A stretch of DNA of 35,483 nt from Cyclobacteriaceae bacterium (GTDB taxonomy: Bacteria; Bacteroidota; Bacteroidia; Cytophagales; Cyclobacteriaceae): positions 1 through 35,483 of the forward strand of contig JAFIEW010000032.1 in the NCBI GenBank assembly GCA_020832375.1. Direction: 5' to 3'. This document shows positions 8,601 to 15,972 of the stretch, in pieces. Made by a program: the position numbers and the translations under genes. The notes below the pieces were generated by a model. It searched no databases. It was not told where the DNA came from and was given only the letters and a program-made list of their open reading frames with translations. How positions within the stretch are numbered: position 1 is the first letter of the stretch; each line of letters begins with the position of its first letter.

Positions 8601-8927
8601 TTCGATAATCTTGACAATGAATTTACCCTAGAAAATAGTACGATATCATTTCCACGTATGGAAATTGCTTCTACCATTGGCTTCATGTTTATAGCGGGAC
8701 AGCAATCACTCGACAGCCGCATGGACTATACGGTGGAGGTACCTTTGAGATTAGTGCGATCAGCCTCTTGGAATGCCTTGACGAGTGGATTTCGCCGTGA
8801 TCGGGAAACAAGAGATGCTGATGATAAAGCCATCCAGAGTTCAGCCGATAGGCGACGTAGTACCTTAGTACCCATTAGGATTACGGGTGACTCAGAAAAT
8901 CTTGATGTGAGAACTTTGAGAAGATGA
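5700..8927 (+). CDS. AsmA-family envelope protein
   Basis: This 1075-residue protein has a single N-terminal transmembrane segment (about residues 16-38, LGVLLLVLVLFAVGVATVIY). A very long beta-rich body follows, typical of AsmA-like proteins. The N-terminal LKIDSILPDFFNNFPYISIDL matches the usual AsmA opening strand, and the C-terminal third resembles the AsmA C-terminal domain (FTPLAAMGRFFG, ENSTISFPRMEIAS). In other bacteria such proteins form bridge-like grooves that carry phospholipids between inner and outer membrane; that role is inferred from the family. It is expected in the inner membrane with the body in the periplasm. Start ATG 5700 gives the membrane anchor directly. Confidence 0.85.
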   Translation: MTTAAKSTFGLWFKRILKGLGVLLLVLVLFAVGVATVIYIKRDQIYQMAVSEFNRTQPGTLKIDSILPDFFNNFPYISIDLKNTSIYSAEDKENPVVFIEDFFVGFNVRKLIQGKFEIKSILIKGGNINLIKDEKGLLNILGTFDTSPPEEAQADKENAPISFNLSELKIKETSVSMNDLYSHQVYDFYFEKAKGKLKYSAEKIALDWDVDGFLHELSINGDRLLWDKKVIVDVDLDYVTDSKLLTIRSGGVGLNEAFFDMQGSVDLTEEVNMDLTFDGRKSDFGLFASFAPENISSYLKSYYNSGDIFVNGKIVGSAGKGSTPKINVEFGCKNAYFINQPTNTRMDNVEFTGFFTNGSEQNLRTSEIRIQNFNAEPEQSVFRSSFHIVNFEDPYINLDFRATVDLASLFEFFGVSNVQQINGRIIADVQYNELVDLSDEGASFKRIKESQSSQLSIRDLAFILPGKDLPIEQVNGDLSLVRGDLRVDSLRARVGTSNVSFSGGLKNIPELIHRIDSSFHMDLKLKSDRLNLAELELFAYQPDTSYVVKSTENIYDLHFEAEVSSSIKQIYEFDILPDFDMMITHLEASMDKFPHRLHDFDVHLVCKEDDLRLKRFSGEIDNSGFKLAGQLKNFKYLFDSTNKKEVPLEVQWQSDVFRLKDFFTYDDTLRLPEEYQDEWIKNFKLDAKVSASNEEWRSLSWNEGLNLSIRNLQGLFTFHQLPIRGGRMELTHFNDSTRVNRFEMQVGRSDLSATGFFAKGDDQRGDRKYLNLRSNRMDVDELIKKKATASSSPANKEERNHEADLNIFEWDFPNLTLDLAVNELVNGGVSYYNLNGKVRTTEDKKLFLEPLSIRIPAGDVSIRGYLNGLNPDSLYFESRLSLKQIDIEKLMLKMDDGESDYQLSDNFRGIMDAEIDLRVYLHPDLTPIVKTANARVNAKVSEGRLINFTPLAAMGRFFGDANLNDIRFDNLDNEFTLENSTISFPRMEIASTIGFMFIAGQQSLDSRMDYTVEVPLRLVRSASWNALTSGFRRDRETRDADDKAIQSSADRRRSTLVPIRITGDSENLDVRTLRR

Positions 8928-8932
8928 TATAG

Positions 8933-8974
8933 GAATTGAAAACATATTGGTCTTCAATTAACAGTTTTCAATTC
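8933..8974 (+). terminator. Hairpin downstream of the AsmA-like gene
   Basis: GAATTGAAAAC (8933-8943) and GTTTTCAATTC (8964-8974) form a perfect 11-bp stem with a 20-nt loop, starting 5 bp after the stop codon. It is AT-rich and lacks a T-run, so it may protect the transcript end rather than terminate. Confidence 0.4.
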
Positions 8975-9051
8975 ACTATCCCCTAAAAATGAAGCAGGGC
9001 TAAAAAAATGTTCGTAAATTAGCACTTCATCCCCATTAAAATTATTTTTTC

Positions 9052-10464
9052 GTGCGCATAGCTACTCACATTAAATCTTTACTTGCCTTTGAGCCTACCG
9101 CTTCGCAACAGCAGGTGTTGAGCTATCTTAATGATTTTTTAGATCGAAAGCAAAAGGGAAAGAAAGCGCTCATGATCAAAGGATATGCAGGTACGGGTAA
9201 AACAACGCTCTTGGGTGCAATTGTGAAGGCGTTGCCACAACTAAATTGGCGGTGGATGCTCATGGCACCAACGGGTCGAGCTGCCAAGGTGATGAGCCAG
9301 CATGCGGGCACGGGTGCAAGGACGATTCATAAAAGCATTTATAGACTTGAGTCATCGCCTACATCTAACAGAATGTATTTTCGATTGCAGAAAAATAATT
9401 TTGATGGTGTGGTATTTATCGTAGATGAGGCATCAATGATACAAAATCAAAGTATATTGGGAGGAGCCAGTATCCTCGATGATTTGGTGAAATTTGTTTT
9501 TATGCAGCCTAATAATCGCTTAATCATTATTGGTGATACGGCTCAATTGCCACCTGTAGGGGAGGAGCTATCCCAAGCACTTGATATAGACTTTGTGAGT
9601 AGTGAATATGACCTTGATCTACAGGCGGTTGAGATGACGGAAGTTGTCCGTCAGACTGCCGCGTCTGGTATTTTGTATAATGCCACACACCTTAGGCAGG
9701 AAATTGCAAAGGGGGGAGATAAGCCGCTGATTCAGTTGCGCACCTCCGCCTTCAAAGATATGTTTAAGATGACTGGTGAACGGATTATCGATGGATTACG
9801 CTACGCGTATGATAAATACGGGGAAGAGGAAACCGTAATTGTGACTCGCTCAAACTTTGCGGCGGTGCAGTATAATCGCTTGATTCGATTTGAACTTTTT
9901 TACAAAACCGAAGAGATTGAAAGTGGCGATCGCTTAATGGTAGTGAAAAATAACTATCATTTTTTACCTGAAGATGCACCGGCAGGATTTATTGCCAATG
10001 GCGATTTTCTTGAGGTGAGGAAAATCATATCTTTTCAAGAGCTGTACGGCTTTAGGTTTGCCGACTTAGTATTAGCCTTTTCAGACGGGTCAGATGAGCA
10101 GGCGTTTGAGGCCAAGGTGATTTTAGATACCCTACATAGTAAGCACCCTGCATTGAGTGCTGAAGAGTATGAGTCGTTGTTTCGAGCTGTGGAAGAGGAT
10201 TATTTGGACATTGAAGATAAAAAGGAGCGCCGACAAAAAATGAAGCAAGATCCATATCTCAATGCCTTACAGATAAAGTTTGCCTATGCATTGACCTGTC
10301 ATAAGTCGCAAGGTGGGCAGTGGGATGCCGTCTTTGTTGATCAAGGCTACCTAACGGAAGATCAACTTAACCTAGAATATATGAGGTGGTTGTATACCGC
10401 TATCACTAGATCGAAGCAAGAGCTATTTTTGCTTAATTTTCATCAAAAGTTCTTCGCTAACTAA
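9052..10464 (+). CDS. RecD-like ATP-dependent DNA helicase (superfamily 1B)
   Basis: This is a 470-residue superfamily-1 helicase. Walker A is GYAGTGKTT at 44-52, motif Ia lies around MAPTGRAAKV, Walker B is VFIVDEASMI, and motif III is GDTAQLPPVG. The C-terminal UvrD_C_2 part contains TCHKSQGGQW and YTAITRSK (motifs V and VI). All motifs are intact. RecD2/Dda-type helicases unwind DNA 5' to 3' in repair or replication-fork processing. This protein is shorter than RecD2 and lacks its long N-terminal domain, as is usual for stand-alone Bacteroidota versions. The start is GTG at 9052; the next in-frame ATG falls after the conserved N-terminus. Confidence 0.88.
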   Translation: MRIATHIKSLLAFEPTASQQQVLSYLNDFLDRKQKGKKALMIKGYAGTGKTTLLGAIVKALPQLNWRWMLMAPTGRAAKVMSQHAGTGARTIHKSIYRLESSPTSNRMYFRLQKNNFDGVVFIVDEASMIQNQSILGGASILDDLVKFVFMQPNNRLIIIGDTAQLPPVGEELSQALDIDFVSSEYDLDLQAVEMTEVVRQTAASGILYNATHLRQEIAKGGDKPLIQLRTSAFKDMFKMTGERIIDGLRYAYDKYGEEETVIVTRSNFAAVQYNRLIRFELFYKTEEIESGDRLMVVKNNYHFLPEDAPAGFIANGDFLEVRKIISFQELYGFRFADLVLAFSDGSDEQAFEAKVILDTLHSKHPALSAEEYESLFRAVEEDYLDIEDKKERRQKMKQDPYLNALQIKFAYALTCHKSQGGQWDAVFVDQGYLTEDQLNLEYMRWLYTAITRSKQELFLLNFHQKFFAN

Positions 10465-10515
10465 AAAAAGCTGAACCATTTTGCCGTTGTTCGTCTTTTA
10501 ATAATAATATTCCAT

Positions 10516-10656
10516 GTGAATTATATGCTTTGTGTATACAGGCACGATCATGAATGGCTAACATTTGATGTGTTGGTAACGGATGACCAAGATAACGATA
10601 AAGTCTCATCAAGCTTTTTCAGTGCTGTTAATGATCAAGAGGACATAAATTTTTGA
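10516..10656 (+). CDS. Possible small ORF (46 aa), in frame after the helicase stop
   Basis: A GTG (10516) or ATG (10525) opens a short reading frame ending in TGA at 10654. The predicted peptide is rich in Asp and aromatic residues, with segments such as YRHDHEWLTFDVLV. The frame is the same as that of the helicase, and no other stop intervenes after the helicase TAA, so a readthrough product or a decayed extension is conceivable. I recognise no family. It overlaps the region just before the DUF1573 promoter. It could be a real small protein, a gene remnant or chance. Confidence 0.28.
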   Translation: MNYMLCVYRHDHEWLTFDVLVTDDQDNDKVSSSFFSAVNDQEDINF

Positions 10657-10662
10657 TAGTAA

Positions 10663-10696
10663 TTTGAATATTTTTTGTCTAAAAAACGTAATTTTG
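10663..10696 (+). promoter_or_regulatory. Promoter of the DUF1573 gene (TTTG - 22 nt - TAATTTTG)
   Basis: TTTG at 10663-10666 and TAATTTTG at 10689-10696 match the Bacteroidota -33 and -7 elements with 22 nt between them. A transcript would start near 10703, leaving a leader of about 39 nt before ATG 10742. Confidence 0.6.
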
Positions 10697-10741
10697 GATT
10701 GAAATTTGAGTTAATTAAAAGTCAATAAAACATAGAATACC

Positions 10742-11143
10742 ATGAAAAAAGGATTGTTATTATTTGCTATCGCAATTTTTGTGTTTGGTTTTGCACAAGC
10801 TCAAGATGAAGCTAGCGGTGCTAAAATTGTATTTGCTGAAGAGCTGCATGATTTTGGTGATATCTACCAAGGTGATCGAGTAAGTCATGTTTTTAAGTAT
10901 AAAAATGAGGGTACAGAGCCTCTTATTATCACCAATGTAATGACTACTTGTGGCTGTACTGCATCGAAATACAAAAAAAATGAGCCTATAGCACCAGGTG
11001 AAGAAGGTGAAATCACGGTAAACTTTAACTCAGCTGGTAAAATTGGTATTCAAAACAAAACGGTGACGATCGTTTCTAATGCGAGCAACAATCGCGAGAG
11101 AGTAAGAATTAAGACGAACATTCTACCTAAAAAAGAAAGCTAA
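10742..11143 (+). CDS. DUF1573 exported protein
   Basis: This is a 133-residue DUF1573 protein. A signal peptide (MKKGLLLFAIAIFVFGFAQAQ) is cleaved around residue 20. The mature domain is Ig-like and carries the family hallmark HDFGDIYQGDRVSHVFKYKN and the Cys pair in TTCGCT, followed by PIAPGEEGEITVNFNSAGK. DUF1573 proteins are abundant in Bacteroidota and resemble ASH/MSP-type beta-sandwich domains. They are periplasmic, and their molecular role is not established. The gene is monocistronic: it has its own promoter and is followed 19 bp later by a strong terminator. Confidence 0.88.
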   Translation: MKKGLLLFAIAIFVFGFAQAQDEASGAKIVFAEELHDFGDIYQGDRVSHVFKYKNEGTEPLIITNVMTTCGCTASKYKKNEPIAPGEEGEITVNFNSAGKIGIQNKTVTIVSNASNNRERVRIKTNILPKKES

Positions 11144-11162
11144 TTTTTCTTAAACTTTATCC

Positions 11163-11193
11163 AAAACCGACTTTGAAAGTCGGTTTTTTTTTT
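11163..11193 (+). terminator. Rho-independent terminator of the DUF1573 gene
   Basis: AAAACCGACTT (11163-11173) and AAGTCGGTTTT (11177-11187) form a perfect 11-bp stem around a TGA loop, ending in a run of ten T (11184-11193). The 10-bp direct repeat TAAACTTTAT brackets it (11151-11160 and 11197-11206). Confidence 0.88.
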
Positions 11194-11198
11194 GGCTA

Positions 11199-11218
11199 AA
11201 CTTTATAGAAATAAAGTT
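11199..11218. other. Second small hairpin after the terminator
   Basis: AACTTTAT (11199-11206) and ATAAAGTT (11211-11218) form a perfect 8-bp stem with an AGAA loop. It lies in the 369-bp gap before the DUF368 gene. Apart from this and the promoter at 11344-11376, I see nothing else definite in that gap. Confidence 0.4.
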
Positions 11219-11343
11219 ACGATGTTTTTATTAGGGTCTTGTGTATTTTTTTAATTAGTATATCGTTTCTTTGTATGATCGATATAATGAAGTTGTAACA
11301 TAGGTTTGGAGAATCGCATTTCATTTCATTAATTTGAATTCAA

Positions 11344-11376
11344 TTTGATTAAAAATGAATCAGGTCAGTATTTTTG
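11344..11376 (+). promoter_or_regulatory. Promoter of the DUF368 gene (TTTG - 21 nt - TATTTTTG)
   Basis: TTTG (11344-11347) and TATTTTTG (11369-11376) are spaced by 21 nt, a good match to the Bacteroidota promoter. The implied leader is about 180 nt, unusually long for this window. A second possible -7 box, TAGGTTTG, lies at 11301-11308. Confidence 0.5.
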
Positions 11377-11562
11377 ACTTTAGTTGTTGCGCCTTTTTTC
11401 TATTTTAGGCCGATAAATCATAAATCTGATACTTACCCCATGCCGTCCCATTTGATTAAATGCTTCCAGTGATTTCATTATTATTATCATAATAAGGCTA
11501 GATCAATAATATTTACTTCCAGACTTAAAGTGCATGAGGGCCTACATACTTTAAAAGATATC

Positions 11563-12435
11563 ATGAGACAATATTTAATACTATTCAGCAAGGGTCTTGC
11601 TATGGGAGTTGCTGATCTTATTCCAGGCGTATCAGGCGGCACGATCGCTTTTATTACCGGGATATATGCACGACTGATAAAGGCTATTCGCTCGGTAAAG
11701 CCTGATAATTTCAAGTTATTATTCAAAGGCGATTTTAAAAAATTTGCTTACGCATTAGATTTGGCCTTTCTGATCCCTTTAGTCTTGGGCATCGCCACAA
11801 GTATCATTGCTTTATCTTCTCTGATTACTTATTTGCTAGCCAATTACGAAATATTGGTGATGTCTTTTTTTACTGGACTAATTATCATTTCGGCATTAAG
11901 TATCATCCGAAGGATAGATGGAGATTTCTGGCCAACATTTATCAGCATCTTAATAGGAGGATTGCTGGGTTTTTTAGTTACCTTATTTTCACCCGCAGAG
12001 ACCACCGAGGCACTATGGTTTGTGTTTTTAAGTGGTTCTATAGCCATATGCGCTATGATACTTCCGGGATTAAGCGGAAGCTTTATCTTGTTGTTATTAG
12101 GTAAGTATGAATATGTTGTGGGTTCTATCAAAGAGCTCGATTTTACAGTCATTTTCACTTTTGCAGCTGGGGCCATTGTTGGTCTTCTCAGTTTTGCTCG
12201 CTTGGTATCATGGCTTTTTCAGCATCATCCTAAAAACACTACTGGCATCCTTGCTGGTATTATGCTCGGTGCACTTCCTAAAATTTGGCCTTGGAAGCAA
12301 GAAAATGGGGAGGGAATCCCAGAAAATGTCTGGCCTCATGAGTATGTTGGTGATCCGCTACTTTTACAAGCGCTATTATGCCTTGCGGTAGGCATACTGC
12401 TGATTGTCACGCTGGAGAAGTTAGCGAAAGATTAA
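11563..12435 (+). CDS. DUF368 family protein, PopT-type undecaprenyl-phosphate translocase
   Basis: This is a 290-residue polytopic membrane protein with about eight hydrophobic segments. The DUF368 signature is at the start: KGLAMGVADLIPGVSGGTIA. A repeat of the motif comes in the second half (MILPGLSGSFILLLLGKY). The two inverted-repeat re-entrant motifs are typical of the family. DUF368 members (PopT) return undecaprenyl phosphate to the cytoplasmic face so that cell-wall precursors can be built again; I infer the same role. I chose ATG 11563, because the upstream GTG 11530 would add a non-hydrophobic stretch before the conserved N-terminus. Confidence 0.85.
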   Translation: MRQYLILFSKGLAMGVADLIPGVSGGTIAFITGIYARLIKAIRSVKPDNFKLLFKGDFKKFAYALDLAFLIPLVLGIATSIIALSSLITYLLANYEILVMSFFTGLIIISALSIIRRIDGDFWPTFISILIGGLLGFLVTLFSPAETTEALWFVFLSGSIAICAMILPGLSGSFILLLLGKYEYVVGSIKELDFTVIFTFAAGAIVGLLSFARLVSWLFQHHPKNTTGILAGIMLGALPKIWPWKQENGEGIPENVWPHEYVGDPLLLQALLCLAVGILLIVTLEKLAKD

Positions 12436-12669
12436 ATCGGCCATCATTCATCGCATGATACATTTTGAAGAAAAGTCTTTTCTAAAAAATCTCAAAAATT
12501 TATAATTTTCTGCTGTTAAAATTCGTATCATTTGGAGAAATTTGCTGTTAATGCTCTTGAAATGTTTATCATTGACTGAATAAGCTTTATCAAGCTTCTG
12601 GACATCTCTCTATTGAGAGGGGGGAGATATGAGTGAAAAAGTTATAATCAAATCATGTGATTGAAAAAT

Positions 12670-13548
12670 ATGAGATTAAGTCTACTTTTTGTTATCTCTT
12701 TGATTTACTTCATTGGAATATTAGGGTTTGAGACTCATGCTCAAAATAGTTCATGGATCCGTGAGATACGGGGCCAAATTTTTAATGAAGACGACTCAGA
12801 GCCTATCCCTCGCGTAAGTATTCAGATCAAAAACTCACCCAAAGGCACTGCCACCGATAATGATGGGTTTTTCTCACTTTACATCAAGCAGACAGATGAA
12901 CTTATCTTTACACATGTTGAATACGACACCTTAAGAATGGTGGTAAAAGACTCTACTGTGCAAGGTCTTCGTGATATCAAGTTGAAGCTGAGGCCAAAAA
13001 CCGTACAATTAAGAGAAGTAATCGTATTGGGTAAGCGAGATTGGAGTAAGTTTTTTGAAAAAGAGCGTGTCTATCCCGATGATATGCGTCCTGAGGATAC
13101 TTCCATTCGACTCAAAGAGCCTTTAGAGAAACGAACGGGTCCTCAGATAGGATTTGGTGGAGCTACAGGTCCAGTGGGCCCTTCACCTTCAGGTGCTGTC
13201 ATGTATGGTGGCTTAGAGGCATTATCAGATCTTATATCTGGCAGAGCAAGAGCAACCGCTAAGCTGCAAGAACGACTGGAGGAAGAAAGGCGTGAGGAAG
13301 AGCTTAATTTCCGAAAGCAATCCGCTGTCAATCGATACAAAAACTTAGTGGATTACATCACAGGACTGGACGAAAAGCATAGAGATTTATTCTTGGCAAA
13401 TCATATTCCGGCCTATTATCAGATTGAGGAGATGAGTGACTATCAATTGGCGCGACAGATTAACTACCACCTTCCGCGGTTTAAAAAAGAACACTTGCCT
13501 CAGCAACAAAGTCTAGACGAGCTATTGCAGAGAGCAAGATTTAGATAA
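12670..13548 (+). CDS. Exported protein with CarboxypepD_reg-like domain
   Basis: This is a 292-residue exported protein. The signal peptide (MRLSLLFVISLIYF to THAQ) is followed by a carboxypeptidase-regulatory-like beta-sandwich at about 30-125: IRGQIFNEDDSEPIPRVSI, then GTATDNDGFFSL and ELIFTHVEYD. In Bacteroidota this domain usually opens TonB-dependent transporters, but here there is no plug or barrel. The remainder is a Gly/Pro-rich linker (about 155-185), a charged coiled-coil segment (RLEEERREEELNFRKQ) and a helical C-terminus ending in LLQRARF. ATG 12670 is preferred over TTG 12661. The next gene is an outer-membrane barrel, so an envelope role is likely. Specific function is unknown. 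Confidence 0.75.
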   Translation: MRLSLLFVISLIYFIGILGFETHAQNSSWIREIRGQIFNEDDSEPIPRVSIQIKNSPKGTATDNDGFFSLYIKQTDELIFTHVEYDTLRMVVKDSTVQGLRDIKLKLRPKTVQLREVIVLGKRDWSKFFEKERVYPDDMRPEDTSIRLKEPLEKRTGPQIGFGGATGPVGPSPSGAVMYGGLEALSDLISGRARATAKLQERLEEERREEELNFRKQSAVNRYKNLVDYITGLDEKHRDLFLANHIPAYYQIEEMSDYQLARQINYHLPRFKKEHLPQQQSLDELLQRARFR

Positions 13549-13676
13549 GTATTGTTTCATATACTTGCATCTTGTGCATGGTTTTTATCATTCAGTAAGC
13601 CTACTTTTATCCTCATCCCAAGTAAAAAAAATAGCACTTTAAACTTTCACAGCAAAATATTTCTTTATTTTGGACT

Positions 13677-14867
13677 ATGAGAAAAATGAAGAGGGCGTGT
13701 GTTCTTGGACTATTCGCTTTTTCCGTCCTAATATTTTCATTGGCTTTTGATCTAAAGGCTCAAACTGAAGAGGCTGATTCTGTACGGCAGGTTGGAGAAA
13801 TAAATGACCCTGCCGGTCAAAAATCCAATCCCGCTCAAAGGGTCTTTGATTTTTATGAGAATAAAACAAGTGGATTTGTGCCACTGCCTGTCATTTACTA
13901 TACCCCCGATACGCGTTTGGGCTTTGGGGTGGTAGGTGTATACTACTTTAAAATAGATGATGATGAGGGTGAGCCGACGAGGCTTTCTTTTATGCAGGCT
14001 CTCGCTGATTACACTCAAAACAATCAAGCTGATTTTTGGGGTGCTTGGGATGTTTTCACTAAAGAAGAGAAATACATCTTAAAAGGAGAACTGCGGTACC
14101 GAAACTTCCCCGATCGTTTTTATGGTATAGGAAATAATACCACTGAGGCAGATCAAGAATTCTATAGTTTTGACTTGATCGATGTCACCAAAATGGTATT
14201 GCGAAAGGTGAAGGGATATACCTATATAGGGGGAGATGTACGGTTTACACGATATTTTAACTTAGATATTGACCCCGAAGGAGGCCTTTTTACCGATGAT
14301 GTTACAGGCAATCAAGGAGGTAATAATTTGGGCTTTGGCTTCGTAGCGCTCAATGATTCCCGCGATAATATTGTCAATACCTTTAGTGGTGGCTTGATAG
14401 AGTTTTCATCTTATTTTTTCGATCGTAGGTGGGGCAGTGATTTTGAGTATGCCAACTTTAAGTTGGATATGAGAACTTTTCATCGGGTAGTCAAAGAAAA
14501 TGTATTTGCGGCTCAATTCATGGCAGATCTTAATTTTGGTGACACGCCATTTACTAATATGGCACGAGTAGGCAGCGAAATGCTTTTAAGAGGCTATGCC
14601 AACAACAGGTTTAGAGATCAACACTTTGTAGGAGCACAAATCGAATATCGCTATCACCTCATAGGTAGGTTGGGTGCAGTCACTTATATGGGCATGGGAG
14701 ATGTTTTTTCCGAGGATCGACCCATCGATTTGAGAAATTTAAAATATTCTCTCGGCTCGGGTCTCCGCTTTATGCTCAATAAAAATGAACGCTTACACCT
14801 GAGAATTGACTACGCAATTGGTCGAGGAGATTCCGCATTTTATATTGGGGTGAAGGAAGCTTTCTAA
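13677..14867 (+). CDS. BamA/TamA-like outer-membrane barrel (D15 domain), no POTRA
   Basis: This 396-residue outer-membrane protein has a signal peptide (residues 1-29, ending DLKAQ). The rest is a beta-barrel of the bacterial surface antigen D15 type. The loop-6 signature is present as LLRGYANNRFRD, equivalent to the VRGF/Y motif of Omp85 proteins. The C-terminus is aromatic (KEAF), as expected for Omp recognition by the Bam machine. No POTRA repeats precede the barrel; about 45 residues separate the signal peptide from PLPVIYYTPDTRLGFG, the first strand. Such POTRA-less members occur in Bacteroidota, with uncertain substrates. It is unlikely to be the essential BamA. Confidence 0.82.
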   Translation: MRKMKRACVLGLFAFSVLIFSLAFDLKAQTEEADSVRQVGEINDPAGQKSNPAQRVFDFYENKTSGFVPLPVIYYTPDTRLGFGVVGVYYFKIDDDEGEPTRLSFMQALADYTQNNQADFWGAWDVFTKEEKYILKGELRYRNFPDRFYGIGNNTTEADQEFYSFDLIDVTKMVLRKVKGYTYIGGDVRFTRYFNLDIDPEGGLFTDDVTGNQGGNNLGFGFVALNDSRDNIVNTFSGGLIEFSSYFFDRRWGSDFEYANFKLDMRTFHRVVKENVFAAQFMADLNFGDTPFTNMARVGSEMLLRGYANNRFRDQHFVGAQIEYRYHLIGRLGAVTYMGMGDVFSEDRPIDLRNLKYSLGSGLRFMLNKNERLHLRIDYAIGRGDSAFYIGVKEAF

Positions 14868-15071
14868 GGGATCAACTTTCCTGTATTTGGTTATTTTTAT
14901 CATTTTGGATCGAATTTTTTAGCGTGGGATGATGTTAGTAGACAGTTATTATATAACTCATGAAATTCGCCTTAGTGATGCTTAAATGCTAATTATGGCT
15001 GATTTGCCGAGCTAATTTTAGATAGATTACATCTTGCTTTAAAGAAAATTAACTTAATACCCAATTACCCT

Positions 15072-15665
15072 ATGAACAAAATAGAAGAGGTCAATGAACT
15101 GATAAGAAGTCGAAGATCTTTGTTTTTTCCACAATTCGATGCTGAAAAGACCATTGATGACGAGATCATACAAAATATTCTAGAAAATGCAGCCTACGCA
15201 CCATCGCACCGATTAACTTTTCCATGGTATTTCAGAGTATTCAGTGGAGAAGGAAGAAATCGATTAGCGGAGTTTCAGTCTTCTTTGTATAAGCAAAAGG
15301 CTGATGAAAGAGGGGATTTCTCTCAAGATAAATTCGAACTTCTCAAGTCACGGCCGCTTGAGTGCAGTCATGTCATTGCTATCGGTATGAGACGAGATCC
15401 TAAATTGAGTGTTCCAGAAATAGAAGAGGTTTCTGCAACAGCAATGGCCGTTCAAAATATGTATCTAACAGCCTCAGCTTATCGTTTGGCAGCCTATTGG
15501 GGTTCAGGTGGTATTACCTATATGGAAGAGGCGAAGCCCTTTTTTGAGCTTAAGCCTGAAGATAAGTTACTAGGCTTCTTCTACCTAGCGCATAATAAAA
15601 TGAGTAAGTGGCCACAGGGTAAGGCTCGATCGATAGACGGTCATGTGGTCTGGGTTAAAGAATAG
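15072..15665 (+). CDS. Nitroreductase family protein
   Basis: This is a 197-residue FMN-dependent nitroreductase-fold protein. The N-terminal FMN-phosphate region is LIRSRRSLFFP (RRS motif), followed by ILENAAYAPSHRLTFPWYFRVF, which matches the conserved A-x-x-A-P-S/T-x-x-x-x-x-W/P-F segment. The central ATAMAVQNMYLTASAYRLAAYWGSGG matches the usual helix over the isoalloxazine. The GSGG and the length of about 190 resemble the small YdjA-type subgroup. It would act as a cytosolic dimer reducing nitro or quinone compounds with NAD(P)H; the physiological substrate is not predictable. The gene stands alone and is followed by hairpins. Confidence 0.85.
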   Translation: MNKIEEVNELIRSRRSLFFPQFDAEKTIDDEIIQNILENAAYAPSHRLTFPWYFRVFSGEGRNRLAEFQSSLYKQKADERGDFSQDKFELLKSRPLECSHVIAIGMRRDPKLSVPEIEEVSATAMAVQNMYLTASAYRLAAYWGSGGITYMEEAKPFFELKPEDKLLGFFYLAHNKMSKWPQGKARSIDGHVVWVKE

Positions 15666-15716
15666 CTCTTAAACAGATTATTTTCACTCTTGCTTTAATG
15701 AAAATTGAAAATATAG

Positions 15717-15766
15717 AAGCCTTTTCGCTCGCGAAAAGTATTTTTTTGTCGAGTAGAAAGGCTTTT
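15717..15766 (+). terminator. Two overlapping terminator-like hairpins after the nitroreductase gene
   Basis: Hairpin A is CTTTTCG (15721-15727) with CGAAAAG (15732-15738) and T7 after it. Hairpin B is AAGCCTTT (15717-15724) with AAAGGCTT (15757-15764) and T6 after it. The left arms overlap, so only one can form fully. The simplest reading is a terminator for the nitroreductase. An attenuator for the downstream operon is possible, since the next gene is on the same strand. Confidence 0.6.
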
Positions 15767-15925
15767 TTGTTGATGTATTTTGCTTGAAATCAGCTTGTTT
15801 TAAATTTAGTACACCATTTTTGATATATGATAAGCTGAGTTCTTTAAAATAATTTATTTTTTCGCTGAATATTTTAAGATATTGCATTAGCAAGATTTTA
15901 AAATCAGTTATTGTAATTTCTCTGC

Positions 15926-15951
15926 ATTAAAGGCTTCGGCCTATCTTTAAT
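15926..15951 (+). promoter_or_regulatory. UUCG-loop hairpin in the leader of the carotenoid oxygenase gene
   Basis: ATTAAA (15926-15931) pairs with TTTAAT (15946-15951), and GGC (15932-15934) pairs with GCC (15939-15941) around a TTCG loop closed by C-G, with a TATC bulge on the 3' side. C(UUCG)G is the very stable RNA tetraloop. It ends 21 bp before the ATG. No T-run follows directly, so it looks like a leader structure rather than a terminator. Confidence 0.5.
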
Positions 15952-15972
15952 TATTTGCTTAGTTTTTAATTT

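Noticed and set aside
2262-13621. TCCTCATCCCAA occurs at 2262-2273 and 13610-13621, both upstream of genes; similar strings lie near 26106 and 30358.
   Set aside because: The last two lie over gene starts or coding sequence, surrounding bases differ, and 12-bp sharing between two AT-rich gaps is too weak to call an operator.
13677-14867. Calling the D15 barrel the essential BamA.
   Set aside because: It has no POTRA domains and only 396 residues; BamA needs about 750 or more.
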